Source: Streptomyces sp. NRRL F-6131 (GTDB lineage Bacteria > Actinomycetota > Actinomycetes > Streptomycetales > Streptomycetaceae). Taken from it: a stretch of 64,000 nucleotides of DNA. The notes under the pieces are model-generated. The model saw nothing but the letters and a program-made list of their open reading frames with translations, made no database searches and had not been told where the DNA came from. Below, piece after piece: positions 19,297 to 26,391 of this stretch (position 1 is its first letter; the number at the start of each line of letters is the position of its first letter). The stretch is from NCBI GenBank assembly GCA_000719695.1, contig JOHN01000038.1, forward strand, positions 58,980-122,979. The letters are read 5' to 3'. The position numbers and the translations under genes were made by a program.

Positions 19297-19515
19297 ATGT
19301 CGCGTGTCGACGGGAAGCCGGGTCGGCGGTCGCCGTACAAGCCGCAACTTGGTGAACTGGTTAGGGACTTGGCTCACAAGGGCGCGGTCGGTGCCTACAT
19401 GGGCACGGAGTGCGGTCTGGCCTACCTGAGGCGTCCGGCGGGCGGTTGTGAGTGGTCGACGCCCGCCGGCGAGATCGAACCGGCCGACGGTGTCGAACTC
19501 TCGGCCGACCTCTGA
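19297..19515 (+). CDS. conserved hypothetical protein divergent from the XRE gene
   Basis: 72 residues: MSRVDGKPGRRSPYKPQLGE, then LAHKGAVGAYMG and LAYLRRPAGG. ATG 19297 follows GGAAAGGA at good spacing. Small basic-then-acidic proteins of this kind are commonly found divergent from Scr1/DUF397 pairs in Streptomyces. No motif gives a function. Confidence 0.7.
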   Translation: MSRVDGKPGRRSPYKPQLGELVRDLAHKGAVGAYMGTECGLAYLRRPAGGCEWSTPAGEIEPADGVELSADL

Positions 19516-19916
19516 CGCGGTCTGGTTCGACACGCGTTTGCAACTCCCGCCTTGGCGGCTCGACATCGGTCGGGAGTCCAAGGAGCCGTTGGGGCGGGTT
19601 CAAGTCCTGGGACGCTCCCTTGTGGGAGTGGTGGCGTCCCGGGCAGGTGTCCACGCGTCCTGGTTCGATCGCGTGGGCGTTTGGGCCTCACGTGTCCTGA
19701 TCTGCGCGTGGGGCCGCCGGTTTCGAGTTGATCGCCACTTGCTCGCGGGACCGGCACCCGTGCCGTACCTGCCGGGGCTGTCCGGGCAGGTACGGCAATC
19801 GGCCTCATCCACGGGTCCTTCACCCCCGGCCCGTGGATGAGGCCTCCACGTCCGGCCCCTTCCGTGTGGCGGCGCGGGAGGGGCCTTCACCCCCCGAGTG
19901 GACCCCTGGAGTGCAG
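19516..19916. other. 400-base non-coding leader with four consecutive hairpins
   Basis: No gene is supported. Hairpins: 19609-19640 (outer GGGACGC/GCGTCCC with inner CTCCC/GGGAG), 19761-19797 (perfect 13-base TGCCGTACCTGCC/GGCAGGTACGGCA), 19801-19844 (perfect 15-base GGCCTCATCCACGGG/CCCGTGGATGAGGCC), and 19854-19885 (GGCCCCT/AGGGGCC). None has a T-run. It could be a regulatory leader of the Nudix gene, a small RNA, or a replication origin. Confidence 0.6.
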
Positions 19917-20435
19917 ATGGCGAACACGATGGATCCGTCCCGGTGGAGGATCGAAACGCGGCGGCGGGTGGAAGCGCTGGTTCTCTTCCGCAGTGAGTCC
20001 GGCAAGGTGCTGCTGGTGAAGCCCTCGTTCCGGCCGGACTGGCTGTTGCCGGGCGGGGAGGCGCGTGCCGGTGAGCCGATCGGCTACGCGGCCGCTTGCG
20101 AGGTGGCGGAGGAACTCGGCCTCCAGGTCAGGATCACGCACGCGTTGGCGGTCGATCGGGTCGCGGCCAACCCCGACATGCGGCACGCCGAGAGTCTGAA
20201 CGTCGTCTGCGACGGCGGGTCGATGACGGAGGCGGAGGCCGGTGCGCTCTCGTTGCCCGTGCGGGCGTCCTGCGTGATCGAGGCGCTGGCCTGGGTGTCG
20301 CTCAAGGATCTGCCGGACTATGTGGAGCCGTTCATGGAGTACCGGATCCGCTCGGCGTTCGCCGGCGCGATGGTCGGGATCCGGCTCCCGTTGCTGTACA
20401 ACGGCGAGCCGCTGAGTGTCGAGAACGCCGCGTAG
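19917..20435 (+). CDS. Nudix hydrolase
   Basis: 172 residues. The Nudix box is GGEARAGEPIGYAAACEVAE followed by ELGL: Gly47, Glu53, then Cys61 where Arg is usual, Glu62, Glu65, Glu66 and Gly68. The metal-binding glutamates are kept, so hydrolysis of a nucleoside diphosphate-X substrate is plausible. ATG 19917 has GGAG with five-base spacing; an earlier GTG at 19911 overlaps that site. Nudix genes are recurrent cargo of actinomycete AICEs, but their substrate in these elements is not known. Confidence 0.85.
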   Translation: MANTMDPSRWRIETRRRVEALVLFRSESGKVLLVKPSFRPDWLLPGGEARAGEPIGYAAACEVAEELGLQVRITHALAVDRVAANPDMRHAESLNVVCDGGSMTEAEAGALSLPVRASCVIEALAWVSLKDLPDYVEPFMEYRIRSAFAGAMVGIRLPLLYNGEPLSVENAA

Positions 20436-20471
20436 TTCCCACAGGCCCGTGCGCACGGGGGTGTGCACGGT

Positions 20472-20519
20472 TGGGCCCCGCTCGTGGTCGAGACCTCCGT
20501 CCGTGCCGAGCGGGGCCCA
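20472..20519. terminator. 13-bp stem-loop between Nudix gene and next gene
   Basis: TGGGCCCCGCTCG pairs perfectly with CGAGCGGGGCCCA across a 22-base loop. It lies 30 bases ahead of the next start codon, so it could end Nudix transcripts or attenuate the downstream genes. Confidence 0.55.
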
Positions 20520-20549
20520 TGGACCCGGATTCTGCGAAGGGGGGAGCAC

Positions 20550-20849
20550 ATGGCTGGGAGATGGGTACGGGTCGGTCCCCTGAGGATTCCCCTGCCTCGG
20601 GAGAGCCATCTGCCGCGCAAGGAGGACGTGGAGTTCAGTGCTCCTTCGCTCGGCTCGATCGCGCTCGACACCCGCCCCGGTGGCCGGGCGGGGTTTGTGC
20701 ACGAGGTGATGACGGGCGTCGTGTGGCTGCGGGAGCCCGGTTCCGAACACCTCTGGGGCTGCCCCGTCCGTAGCGCCGGACCGCCCTCGCCGGAGATCGC
20801 GGCAGAGGCCTGGCGGCTCGATGCACCGCTGTACCGATGGGAGGAGTGA
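20550..20849 (+). CDS. hypothetical AICE accessory protein
   Basis: 99 residues from ATG 20550 (GGGGGGAG eight bases upstream). It begins MAGRWVRVGPLRIPLPRESH and ends in RWEE. No cysteine cluster, signal peptide or membrane segment, and no family recognised. Mixed charge and several Pro/Trp residues suggest a small globular protein. The next gene starts two bases after its stop, so they form one unit. Confidence 0.65.
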   Translation: MAGRWVRVGPLRIPLPRESHLPRKEDVEFSAPSLGSIALDTRPGGRAGFVHEVMTGVVWLREPGSEHLWGCPVRSAGPPSPEIAAEAWRLDAPLYRWEE

Positions 20850-20851
20850 TC

Positions 20852-21193
20852 ATGCCTTTCCCTCGGGACCGGTACGTCGACCCGGTCGTCCCCGATGCCT
20901 TCGCGAGCATCGAAGATACCGCGTGGGAGCGGCAGTTCGAGGAGTACACGAGTCGCTGCGAATGCCCCTATCGGCAGTACGGCGGGTGTGTGGACGATCT
21001 CGGCCTGCCGCCTCGTGGAGGCCTGTACATCCATCCTGACGGGCGGCGTGGGTCGTTCTTCCGGCGGGTGCGCAGGCACGACCCGATAAGCCTGGCCGTC
21101 CGGCAGACGGCCGTGTCGTTCGAGCACTTCAACGGCGACGGGCGGCGCGTCGAATGGTCGTTGAAGTGTGCGGGGCCGGGCCCCGCCGGGTAA
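20852..21193 (+). CDS. hypothetical AICE accessory protein with Cys pair
   Basis: 113 residues from ATG 20852 with GGGAGGAG upstream (inside the previous gene's end). YTSRCECPYRQYGGCVDDLG holds three Cys close together, suggesting metal binding. The C-terminal part is basic (RRGSFFRRVRRHDP). Not a recognised family. Coupled to the preceding 99-residue gene. Confidence 0.65.
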   Translation: MPFPRDRYVDPVVPDAFASIEDTAWERQFEEYTSRCECPYRQYGGCVDDLGLPPRGGLYIHPDGRRGSFFRRVRRHDPISLAVRQTAVSFEHFNGDGRRVEWSLKCAGPGPAG

Positions 21194-21306
21194 CCACAGA
21201 CTCCCGTCCCGGCCAGCCTCGTCGTCCAACGACAGCAGCTGACCGAGATGGGCCCCACCGCTGTTCCTTGGCGGGAATCTGTCACTCAGGAGAGAGGACG
21301 TGCATT

Positions 21307-21429
21307 ATGCGGACCAGGATCGCGGGACACATCGTGGCCAACGGGTCCTGCCCGGCGGGCGGAGACCACCAGTATCAGATGTGGAGCGCCAAGATGCGCT
21401 GCGTCAAGTGCGGTCAGACACAGGGCTGA
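21307..21429 (+). CDS. small zinc-ribbon-like protein, 40 residues
   Basis: ATG 21307 with AGGAGAGAGGA upstream. It encodes MRTRIAGHIVANGSCPAGGD, then MWSAKMRCVKCGQTQG. One Cys-His-rich half (CPAGGDH) and a CxxC knuckle (CVKC) could together bind one zinc. Too short for confident assignment; the ribosome binding site and codon pattern support it as real. Confidence 0.6.
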   Translation: MRTRIAGHIVANGSCPAGGDHQYQMWSAKMRCVKCGQTQG

Positions 21430-21441
21430 TCATGTGAACGC

Positions 21442-21468
21442 GGGAGGGGCTCCGTCGGGGCCCCTCCC
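21442..21468. terminator. hairpin terminator candidate
   Basis: GGGAGGGGC pairs with GCCCCTCCC around a nine-base loop, between the 40-residue gene and the phosphotransferase gene. It is followed by a C-rich rather than T-rich stretch. Confidence 0.5.
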
Positions 21469-21484
21469 CCCTCACTGAAAGGGG

Positions 21485-22279
21485 ATGAGCGTGATGGATC
21501 CGCACGTCGGGTGGAGTGACCTCCCGGAGGGGGTTCGGCGAGCGGTGGAACTGCGCTTCGGTGCCGTCGTGTCCGCCCGGACGGTGACGGAGGGGATCAC
21601 TTGCCGTACGGCGCTGAACCTCGTGACGGCGACGGAGACCTTGTTCCTGAAGGGGGTGCCCGTCGCCGATCGGGACGGCGTGGCGGCGCAGCGCACGGAG
21701 GTGCGGATCAACGGGAACGTGCGCACGGTTGGTCCGGCGGTGCGTTGGGAGGGCGTGGCCGGCGGGTGGCACCTCGTCGTGTTCGACCACTTGGAGGGCC
21801 GCCATGCCGATTTTGCGCCAGGGTCGGCGGATGCCGGAGTCGTTGCCGACGTCCTCCGGCGTGCTCGACTCTGCCGGGCGCCCGAGGGTGAACCCGTCCC
21901 GCCGTTGATCGAGCGCTACGGTGCGGTCCTCGGTCCGGGGGATGCCGACGTACTCGCCGGCTCCTCGCTGCTGCACACCGACACCAACCCGCACAACATC
22001 GTGATCACCCCTCGGGGTGGTCATCTCGTGGACTGGGCCATGCCCGCCATCGGCCCCGCGTGGGTGGACGCCGCGAACACGGCGGTCCGCCTCATGGGGT
22101 TCGGTTGGGAGCCCCGTGAGGCCCTTGCATGGCTCCGGGCCTTCCCCGACTGGGAGAGCGCCGCCCCGTCCGCCAGGGCGGCGTTCGTGCGGGTGGTGAC
22201 CGACGACGCCACGGCCCGGTTCGGGCAGTACGCCGTGGAGGAGAACGCCCGCTTTCATTCACTGCTGACGACCGGCTAG
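21485..22279 (+). CDS. phosphotransferase (APH/kinase-fold) protein
   Basis: 264 residues. The C-lobe has LLHTDTNPHNIVI (Brenner-type HxDxxxxN) and GHLVDWAMP, where DWAMP replaces the usual DFG/D-W-x metal motif; both catalytic Asp are present. The N-lobe shows TLFLKGVP with a Lys in the ATP-binding position. Family: aminoglycoside phosphotransferase-like kinases, acting on small molecules. The substrate is unknown and a resistance role should not be assumed. ATG 21485 follows GAAAGGGG closely; ATG 21494 is an alternative. Confidence 0.82.
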   Translation: MSVMDPHVGWSDLPEGVRRAVELRFGAVVSARTVTEGITCRTALNLVTATETLFLKGVPVADRDGVAAQRTEVRINGNVRTVGPAVRWEGVAGGWHLVVFDHLEGRHADFAPGSADAGVVADVLRRARLCRAPEGEPVPPLIERYGAVLGPGDADVLAGSSLLHTDTNPHNIVITPRGGHLVDWAMPAIGPAWVDAANTAVRLMGFGWEPREALAWLRAFPDWESAAPSARAAFVRVVTDDATARFGQYAVEENARFHSLLTTG

Positions 22280-22374
22280 GCAGCTGACGGGGGCTGCGAG
22301 CAGCACCCCCACTGAACACGGCCTCTGGCCCTGTCTCGCTGGTCGCACTCCGGCGGGGCAGGGTCTCAGTCTCT

Positions 22375-22611
22375 TTAGGGCTTGACCACGCCTGTCACGA
22401 AGCTGCCCATGCCGGGGCGGGTGACCACCAGCCCGTTCGCTCGGAGGTGGGCCACCGCCTTACGGACAGTCTTGCGGTCGACGCCGAACTCTTCTGTGAG
22501 CTTGACCTCGGACAGCATGTCGTCCGGTTGAAGCTCACCGGCCTCGATCCGCGCGGTGATGATCTCGGCAATCTGTTCCCACTTCGCGCGGGTCGGGTTG
22601 AACTCGAACAC
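22375..22611 (-). CDS. minimal GntR-type winged-helix repressor, 78 residues
   Basis: Only a DNA-binding domain: MFEFNPTRAKWEQIAEIITA, SEVKLTEEFGVDRKTVRKAV, then GLVVTRPGMGSFVTGV as the wing. No effector domain follows. Stand-alone GntR wHTH proteins are typical regulators of Streptomyces mobile elements. It is divergent from the next gene, and three 10-base repeats in the shared promoter region (22650-22679) are its probable operator. Confidence 0.88.
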   Translation of the reverse strand: MFEFNPTRAKWEQIAEIITARIEAGELQPDDMLSEVKLTEEFGVDRKTVRKAVAHLRANGLVVTRPGMGSFVTGVVKP

Positions 22612-22649
22612 CCCATGACGGTAGCCGTGGCGGCTGGCCGGTCATAGCC

Positions 22650-22679
22650 ATGGATACCCATGGACAGGTATGGACATGC
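22650..22679. promoter_or_regulatory. three 10-bp tandem repeats, candidate GntR operator
   Basis: ATGGATACCC, ATGGACAGGT and ATGGACATGC follow each other at exactly 10-base spacing (one helical turn) between the divergent GntR gene and the 173-residue gene. Fixed-phase ATGGAYA half-sites suggest cooperative repressor binding. Inference from position and pattern only. Confidence 0.5.
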
Positions 22680-22764
22680 TGAGTACCGTCGTCAATGAAG
22701 AACCCTCGGGGCCGCGTAGGACCGGCACCGAGGGTCACGCCGAATGCTTTAGGGAGCACTCGAC

Positions 22765-23286
22765 ATGTCCGATCTTAGCTTCTGGGCGTGGTGCACCGGC
22801 GCCGCCGGCTGTTTGGTCGCAGCCACGGCGCTCGCGCTGTGGATCACCGCCGACCTCACCCCCAAGGGCCGTCACCGGGCGACCGGGGAACCGATCACGA
22901 TCGACCTGGACGGGCTCCGGGCCCCCGCGTACCACCGTCGGCCGACCCCGACCCCTCCCCGCGCCGAACCGGCCCCTCGTCCCGTCGCACCGCCCGCGCC
23001 GTCGGTCGTGCCGTCGGTCGGCCCCACCCGACAGGAAATCGAAGCTGCGGCGATCGAGCGGGAGCGGCGTGCGGTCCGCGTCCCCAAGGCGATCGCGCCG
23101 GGGCCCACCACCGTGCGGAGCCCGGGGGTGGAGCCGGAGGACGTCACCGTGGTGCCGCTGTGGGAGCGGGACGAAGAGCGGCGGCGGGTCGAGCGGCGGC
23201 GCGCTCTCGTGGCGGCGTCCAAGGGACTGCCCGATCCCGGCTACTCGTACGAGGGCGCGCACGCCCTCGTCAGGGAGGTGGCGTGA
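22765..23286 (+). CDS. single-pass membrane protein with Pro-rich region
   Basis: 173 residues from ATG 22765 (AGGGAG upstream). One membrane segment near residues 7-27 (WAWCTGAAGCLVAATALALW), then a Pro/Ala-rich stretch (residues 58-90), then a charged helical tail (RQEIEAAAIERERRAVR; WERDEERRRVERRRALV). The layout resembles small Spd-type spread proteins of Streptomyces plasmids, but no specific family was recognised. Its TGA shares an A with the next ATG. Confidence 0.75.
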   Translation: MSDLSFWAWCTGAAGCLVAATALALWITADLTPKGRHRATGEPITIDLDGLRAPAYHRRPTPTPPRAEPAPRPVAPPAPSVVPSVGPTRQEIEAAAIERERRAVRVPKAIAPGPTTVRSPGVEPEDVTVVPLWERDEERRRVERRRALVAASKGLPDPGYSYEGAHALVREVA

Positions 23287-23531
23287 TGGCCCCGGCGACC
23301 ACGCGTAAGCCCGTGTGTGGCGCTCGGCGCCCTGGAACGTGGCCCTGTTCGCTCGCTCCGTTCCACCGGGGCGGCCATGTGAACTCGCTCGGGGAGGGCT
23401 GGCCGCGCGTCGGTCCGGTCTACTGCGTCCGGTGCGGACGGGAAGCCGTGAGCCCGGTCGCGGTCGGTCATCGGGAAGCGACGGCGGGCCCCGGTGTCAG
23501 CGTGTGGACGTGTTCGCCGAACTGCCCGTAG
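23286..23531 (+). CDS. small Cys-rich protein, coupled to the membrane protein
   Basis: 81 residues, ATG 23286 overlapping the previous stop (TGATG). Cysteines occur at CGARRPGTWPC, in a CVRCG knuckle and in CSPNC at the C-terminus, so two zinc sites are possible. Small proteins with this layout are frequent in actinobacterial plasmids and phages. Function unknown. Confidence 0.68.
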   Translation: MAPATTRKPVCGARRPGTWPCSLAPFHRGGHVNSLGEGWPRVGPVYCVRCGREAVSPVAVGHREATAGPGVSVWTCSPNCP

Positions 23532-23714
23532 TAGGACACCCTTCGCCCCGTCCGGCAGGTTCGTCGGGCGGGGCGTTCGGCTGCCCGGTTCGCGCCGGGG
23601 CGCGGGACAGTACTGCGCGCCGGAATGCTGGGCGTCGCCCCCGCTGATGGCCGGAACCGTGGTGGCGCCTCGCGACTGCGAGTAGCGTGGACGGCCCGCT
23701 GGGGCCGCTGGACG

Positions 23715-23739
23715 GCCCCGGACCGTTGTTGTCCGGGGC
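23715..23739. terminator. 9-bp stem-loop terminator candidate
   Basis: GCCCCGGAC pairs with GTCCGGGGC around CGTTGTT, followed by TGTTAC. It closes the unit ending at 23531. The 180 bases between hold no supported gene; one frame shows a weak Cys pattern (QYCAPEC), possibly a decayed zinc protein. Confidence 0.55.
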
Positions 23740-23740
23740 T

Positions 23741-23820
23741 GTTACGTAGGTGTACCTAATTGCCTGTGTCGCTGTCAGTGGGGTGTGGTATCGATTTTCA
23801 GACAGCCGTAGCGATCGGCT
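23741..23820 (+). promoter_or_regulatory. AT-rich promoter/operator region
   Basis: A marked dip in GC ahead of the next gene, containing the inverted repeat TAGGT-GT-ACCTA (23747-23758) and a longer-range GCTGTC/GACAGC pair (about 23775 and 23805). A -10-like TGGTAT occurs here, but no clean -35/-10 pair. Likely the regulated promoter of the 23851 gene. Confidence 0.4.
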
Positions 23821-23850
23821 CGGTGCGGAGAGTGCGTGGGGGCGACCGGT

Positions 23851-24165
23851 ATGGCTGACGTGGGCGGCGACGACGACAGTGGTGAGATCTTCCTCGGTGG
23901 TGGCCCCATGCTCGAAGGTGTGGACTACGAAGGGCCGTGGCTTGAGGCCAGGGCCGCCGCCACCGAGTTGAACGCGATCCTGGCCGGGTTGGGGCTGACC
24001 GGTGACGACCTGATCAAGGCTCAGGCCGGGTGGTCGGACGACGGGCGCGGGGTCGTCTTCCTCAAGGGAACGCCGTCGGGGGCGCGCAGGCTTCGGGTGA
24101 TCCTCGATCGAATGGCGGGACAGGGTGAGGCCGGTGGAGGACCCACAGAGCGGGCCGGAGGCTGA
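23851..24165 (+). CDS. acidic hypothetical protein
   Basis: 104 residues from ATG 23851; GTG 23836, with GGAGA nearby, is an equally possible start adding five residues. It begins with an acidic stretch (MADVGGDDDSGEIF), and the middle (ATELNAILAGLGLTGDDLIK) is helical. No family recognised. Codon use fits the element. Confidence 0.6.
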   Translation: MADVGGDDDSGEIFLGGGPMLEGVDYEGPWLEARAAATELNAILAGLGLTGDDLIKAQAGWSDDGRGVVFLKGTPSGARRLRVILDRMAGQGEAGGGPTERAGG

Positions 24166-24190
24166 ACCTCGCGGAACCTTCCGCGTTCGG

Positions 24191-24304
24191 GCGATCTTGA
24201 AGTCGCTCCCGCGGAATCGGCAAGTGGATCTTGCGTGTACTCCGCGGCTCCGGAGAGTTGATCTTGAAGTCGTCCCGCGGCCTTGCGGAGTTGATCTTCA
24301 TGAG
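24191..24304. repeat. iteron-like imperfect repeats (GAGTTGATCTT-type)
   Basis: Four related units: 24191-24214, 24221-24246, 24256-24281, and a truncated one at 24288-24304. The clearest reads GAGTTGATCTTGAAGTCG then TCCCGCGG. The 24166-24563 stretch has no supported gene; on the minus strand an open frame would give a KINS/RPRDDF-type peptide repeat but has no good start. It could be an iteron set, operator cluster or transfer locus. Confidence 0.5.
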
Positions 24305-24563
24305 GGCGGGGCCGTCGGGCGCTCTGGCGCCCGGCCGGGACCGGCCGCCAGGCCGCATGCCCGGCCGGGGTGCCATGGGCGACCGGCGGCGCTGTGCGCC
24401 GCCCTTGAGTGAGTAGAGAAAGTATTCGACGGCCGCGCCGTCCCTTGGCGACGCCACCGCGATCCTGCATGCGGACCTCCCGCGAACGGCTTAATCGACG
24501 GGCGGCGCATACTGAATCAAACTATCGTCACGAAGGGGTGTTCGCACAAGAAGGAGTATTACA

Positions 24564-24959
24564 ATGGGAACTGCCGAATTCGAGGGAAGCTGCGGCGAGG
24601 CCAAGGACGGCGCAAAGCTGGTCTCCTGCAAAACCGGCCTTCAGGTCGGCGACGACGTGAAGATCAACGGCAACCTGGACCTCAGTACGTGTGTCGTAGG
24701 AAACGACGATGCCAAGATCTACGGCATCCGGCTGAGGGGATCCACCGGAACCTACGACTATGAGGTGGAGGTTGACGGAGAAGGGCCACATGGAGCCTTC
24801 ACCGGCAGCTTCTACACTGCCTTCAAGGACCAGACCGGTGACATCTACCATCTGAAGCTCACCAGCAGCAGCCGCGCCACCCACACGGTTCGCTACAACA
24901 GCGAGAAGCCTGCGATCGTGGAATTCAAGTGGAGCGATCACAGCATTTCCAACTGGTAG
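24564..24959 (+). CDS. orphan beta-rich hypothetical protein, low GC
   Basis: 131 residues from ATG 24564 with AAGGAG seven bases upstream. The sequence alternates small and polar residues (KLVSCKTGLQVGDDVKINGN; GTYDYEVEVDGEGPHGAF; GDIYHLKLTSSSRATHTVRY), suggesting an all-beta fold. Three Cys lie in the first half. There is no signal peptide. Its GC content and codon use are clearly lower than the genes around it, so it is probably a recent acquisition and the element's private cargo. A strong terminator follows. Function unknown; not recognised. Confidence 0.75.
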   Translation: MGTAEFEGSCGEAKDGAKLVSCKTGLQVGDDVKINGNLDLSTCVVGNDDAKIYGIRLRGSTGTYDYEVEVDGEGPHGAFTGSFYTAFKDQTGDIYHLKLTSSSRATHTVRYNSEKPAIVEFKWSDHSISNW

Positions 24960-25009
24960 TTATTCAGACTTCGAGTCGTTTCCCGAGGTCTCGTGAATAG
25001 CGCAGAACT

Positions 25010-25037
25010 AAGGCCCTCGCTACCCAGCGAGGGCCTT
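25010..25037. terminator. 12-bp stem bidirectional terminator
   Basis: AAGGCCCTCGCT pairs perfectly with AGCGAGGGCCTT around ACCC, with A-rich and T-rich flanks. It separates the convergent orphan gene and the GntR/UTRA gene and can stop both. Confidence 0.85.
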
Positions 25038-25043
25038 ATGCGG

Positions 25044-25799
25044 TTACCGATTGACGGGTCGGTGGGTGATCGTCAGTTGGGTGGCGGCGGCGGTCATGGT
25101 GAGGGTTTCGAGCATGAGGGGTCGCCGGTCGGCCTGGGTGCGGGTGATGCGCTGGGAGACCAGCAGCGGCGTGTTCTCGGGGACGTGGAGGGCGGCGCGC
25201 TCGTCGGGGTTGGGCATGCGGGCGCTGACGCCTTCGTGCCATTCGATGGCGCCGTGTGCGGCGGCGAGTGCGGCGTAGGCGTCGGTGTTGAACAGTTCGG
25301 GGTGCTTGGCCAGGACGGTGCCGGTGATCCGTTCCATGGGCAGGAGTCCGCTGTAACGGGCGCGGACGCCGCTGTCCTCGTGGGTGTAGAGGCGCTGGAC
25401 GAGAAAACCCGCTTCGCCTTCGTCGGCGGCCAGGGTTTCGGCGGCGCTGGCTTCGAGGCGGACGCGGTAGACGACGGGTTCTTCGGCGTCGTGCCATCCG
25501 GCGGGGCAGTGGTACTGGTCGCCGGCGCAGATGACGGTGCGCTCGATGTCGATGGTGGCGCTCTGCTCGGGCTGAGGGCCTCGGACGAAGGTGCCGCGTC
25601 CTTGCTGGACGTCCAGGAGGCCGTCCGCGCGGAGTTCGGCGACGGCCTGGCGGACGGTGGGGCGTGAGACCCCGTACTGGGCGGTGAGTTTGTCCTCGGT
25701 GGGGATGCGCTCGCCGGGTCGCCATGTGCCCTTGGCGATGGCCTTGCGCATCTCGCGCGCGACCTGCTTGTAGAGCGCCTGTCCCTTCACGACAGCCAC
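25044..25799 (-). CDS. GntR-family repressor with UTRA domain (KorSA/TraR-like)
   Basis: 251 residues. The wHTH near residues 8-75 (REMRKAIAKGTWRPGERIPT, YGVSRPTVRQAVAELRADGL, QGRGTFV) is followed by a UTRA ligand domain (EEPVVYRVRLEASAAETLA to the end). It matches the HutC-subfamily repressors that silence transfer and replication genes in Streptomyces plasmids and AICEs such as pSAM2 (KorSA). GTG 25799 has AAGGGG upstream. Divergent from the transfer operon, it is the obvious candidate for its control. Confidence 0.9.
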   Translation of the reverse strand: MAVVKGQALYKQVAREMRKAIAKGTWRPGERIPTEDKLTAQYGVSRPTVRQAVAELRADGLLDVQQGRGTFVRGPQPEQSATIDIERTVICAGDQYHCPAGWHDAEEPVVYRVRLEASAAETLAADEGEAGFLVQRLYTHEDSGVRARYSGLLPMERITGTVLAKHPELFNTDAYAALAAAHGAIEWHEGVSARMPNPDERAALHVPENTPLLVSQRITRTQADRRPLMLETLTMTAAATQLTITHRPVNR

Positions 25800-25837
25800 A
25801 GCAACCCCTTCGGTGACGGATCGTTCGTGTCCGTCAT

Positions 25838-25872
25838 GCTCGTTACCAAATCGTGACCTGACGCTCGTTGCC
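25838..25872. promoter_or_regulatory. paired GCTCGTTRCC repeats, candidate KorSA-type operator
   Basis: GCTCGTTACC (25838-25847) and GCTCGTTGCC (25863-25872) lie 25 bases apart in the divergent region between the repressor and the transfer genes. The rest of 25800-26025 has no supported gene; the open frame across it begins in non-coding-like sequence. Confidence 0.4.
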
Positions 25873-26025
25873 GCTGATCAGCGCGCGTGCCGCGGCCCGG
25901 ATTCAGCAGTCGTCAGGATGAATGCCCTTGTGCCCGCCGTCAAGTGGGCTCATGCTCGACCTCCCGCAGAATTCATCATGACGACTGACCAATCGTGTCG
26001 GTCGTTCGGGAGGAGTGATGGGGAC

Positions 26026-26391
26026 GTGAGCTTGAAGAATCTCCCGTTGGACGCCGGGCGGCTCGGGGTCGCGCTGTGTGTCTCGGTGGAGGCAAAGACG
26101 GACCCGGAAACGGGAGAGGTCAAGACGGACCGGGAGGGCCTGCCGGTGTGGACGGTGGGCGTCGCGGTGCGGCCGGAGGGGCGGCGGACGGCACTGATCG
26201 AGGTGTCGGTCACGGGTGAGCCCAAGGGCGTGCTGGTCGGGCAGGTGGTGAGCCTGGTCGGGCTGGAGGCGTTCTGGTGGGAGATGAACGGCCGGGCGGG
26301 CCTGGCCTACCGGGCGGAGTCGGTGGTGCCGCAGCCGCCTGCCGCCAGGCCGGCGGCGGACCCGCGCGGCTCGGGTGGGGGCGAGAAGTGA
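26026..26391 (+). CDS. SCO3933-family regulatory protein
   Basis: 121 residues from GTG 26026, ten bases after GGGAGGAG. It begins VSLKNLPLDAGRLGVALCVS and continues KTDPETGEVKTDREGLPVWT and VAVRPEGRRTALIEVSVTGE, the family pattern of a beta-barrel-like small protein found at the head of transfer operons in Streptomyces elements. The reading frame is open back to 25813, but that part carries promoter-like sequence. First gene of the transfer operon; the following starts overlap. Confidence 0.75.
   Translation: MSLKNLPLDAGRLGVALCVSVEAKTDPETGEVKTDREGLPVWTVGVAVRPEGRRTALIEVSVTGEPKGVLVGQVVSLVGLEAFWWEMNGRAGLAYRAESVVPQPPAARPAADPRGSGGGEK

Noticed and set aside
19590..19625. tRNA-like GGTTCAAGTCC stretch
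   Set aside because: The bases flanking the T-loop-like sequence do not pair as a 5-bp stem, and no acceptor, D or anticodon arm can be drawn.
21485..22279. Aminoglycoside resistance gene
   Set aside because: Only the kinase-fold motifs are present; nothing in the sequence identifies an antibiotic substrate, so it is annotated as a general phosphotransferase.
23494..23685. 63-codon frame with QYCAPEC
   Set aside because: Overlaps the end of the preceding gene, lacks a ribosome site, and only one Cys pair is recognisable; at most a remnant.
24021..24470. Minus-strand frames giving KINS/RPRDDF peptide repeats
   Set aside because: The peptide repeats follow from the DNA repeats; no convincing start, and the frames overlap the 23851-24165 gene.
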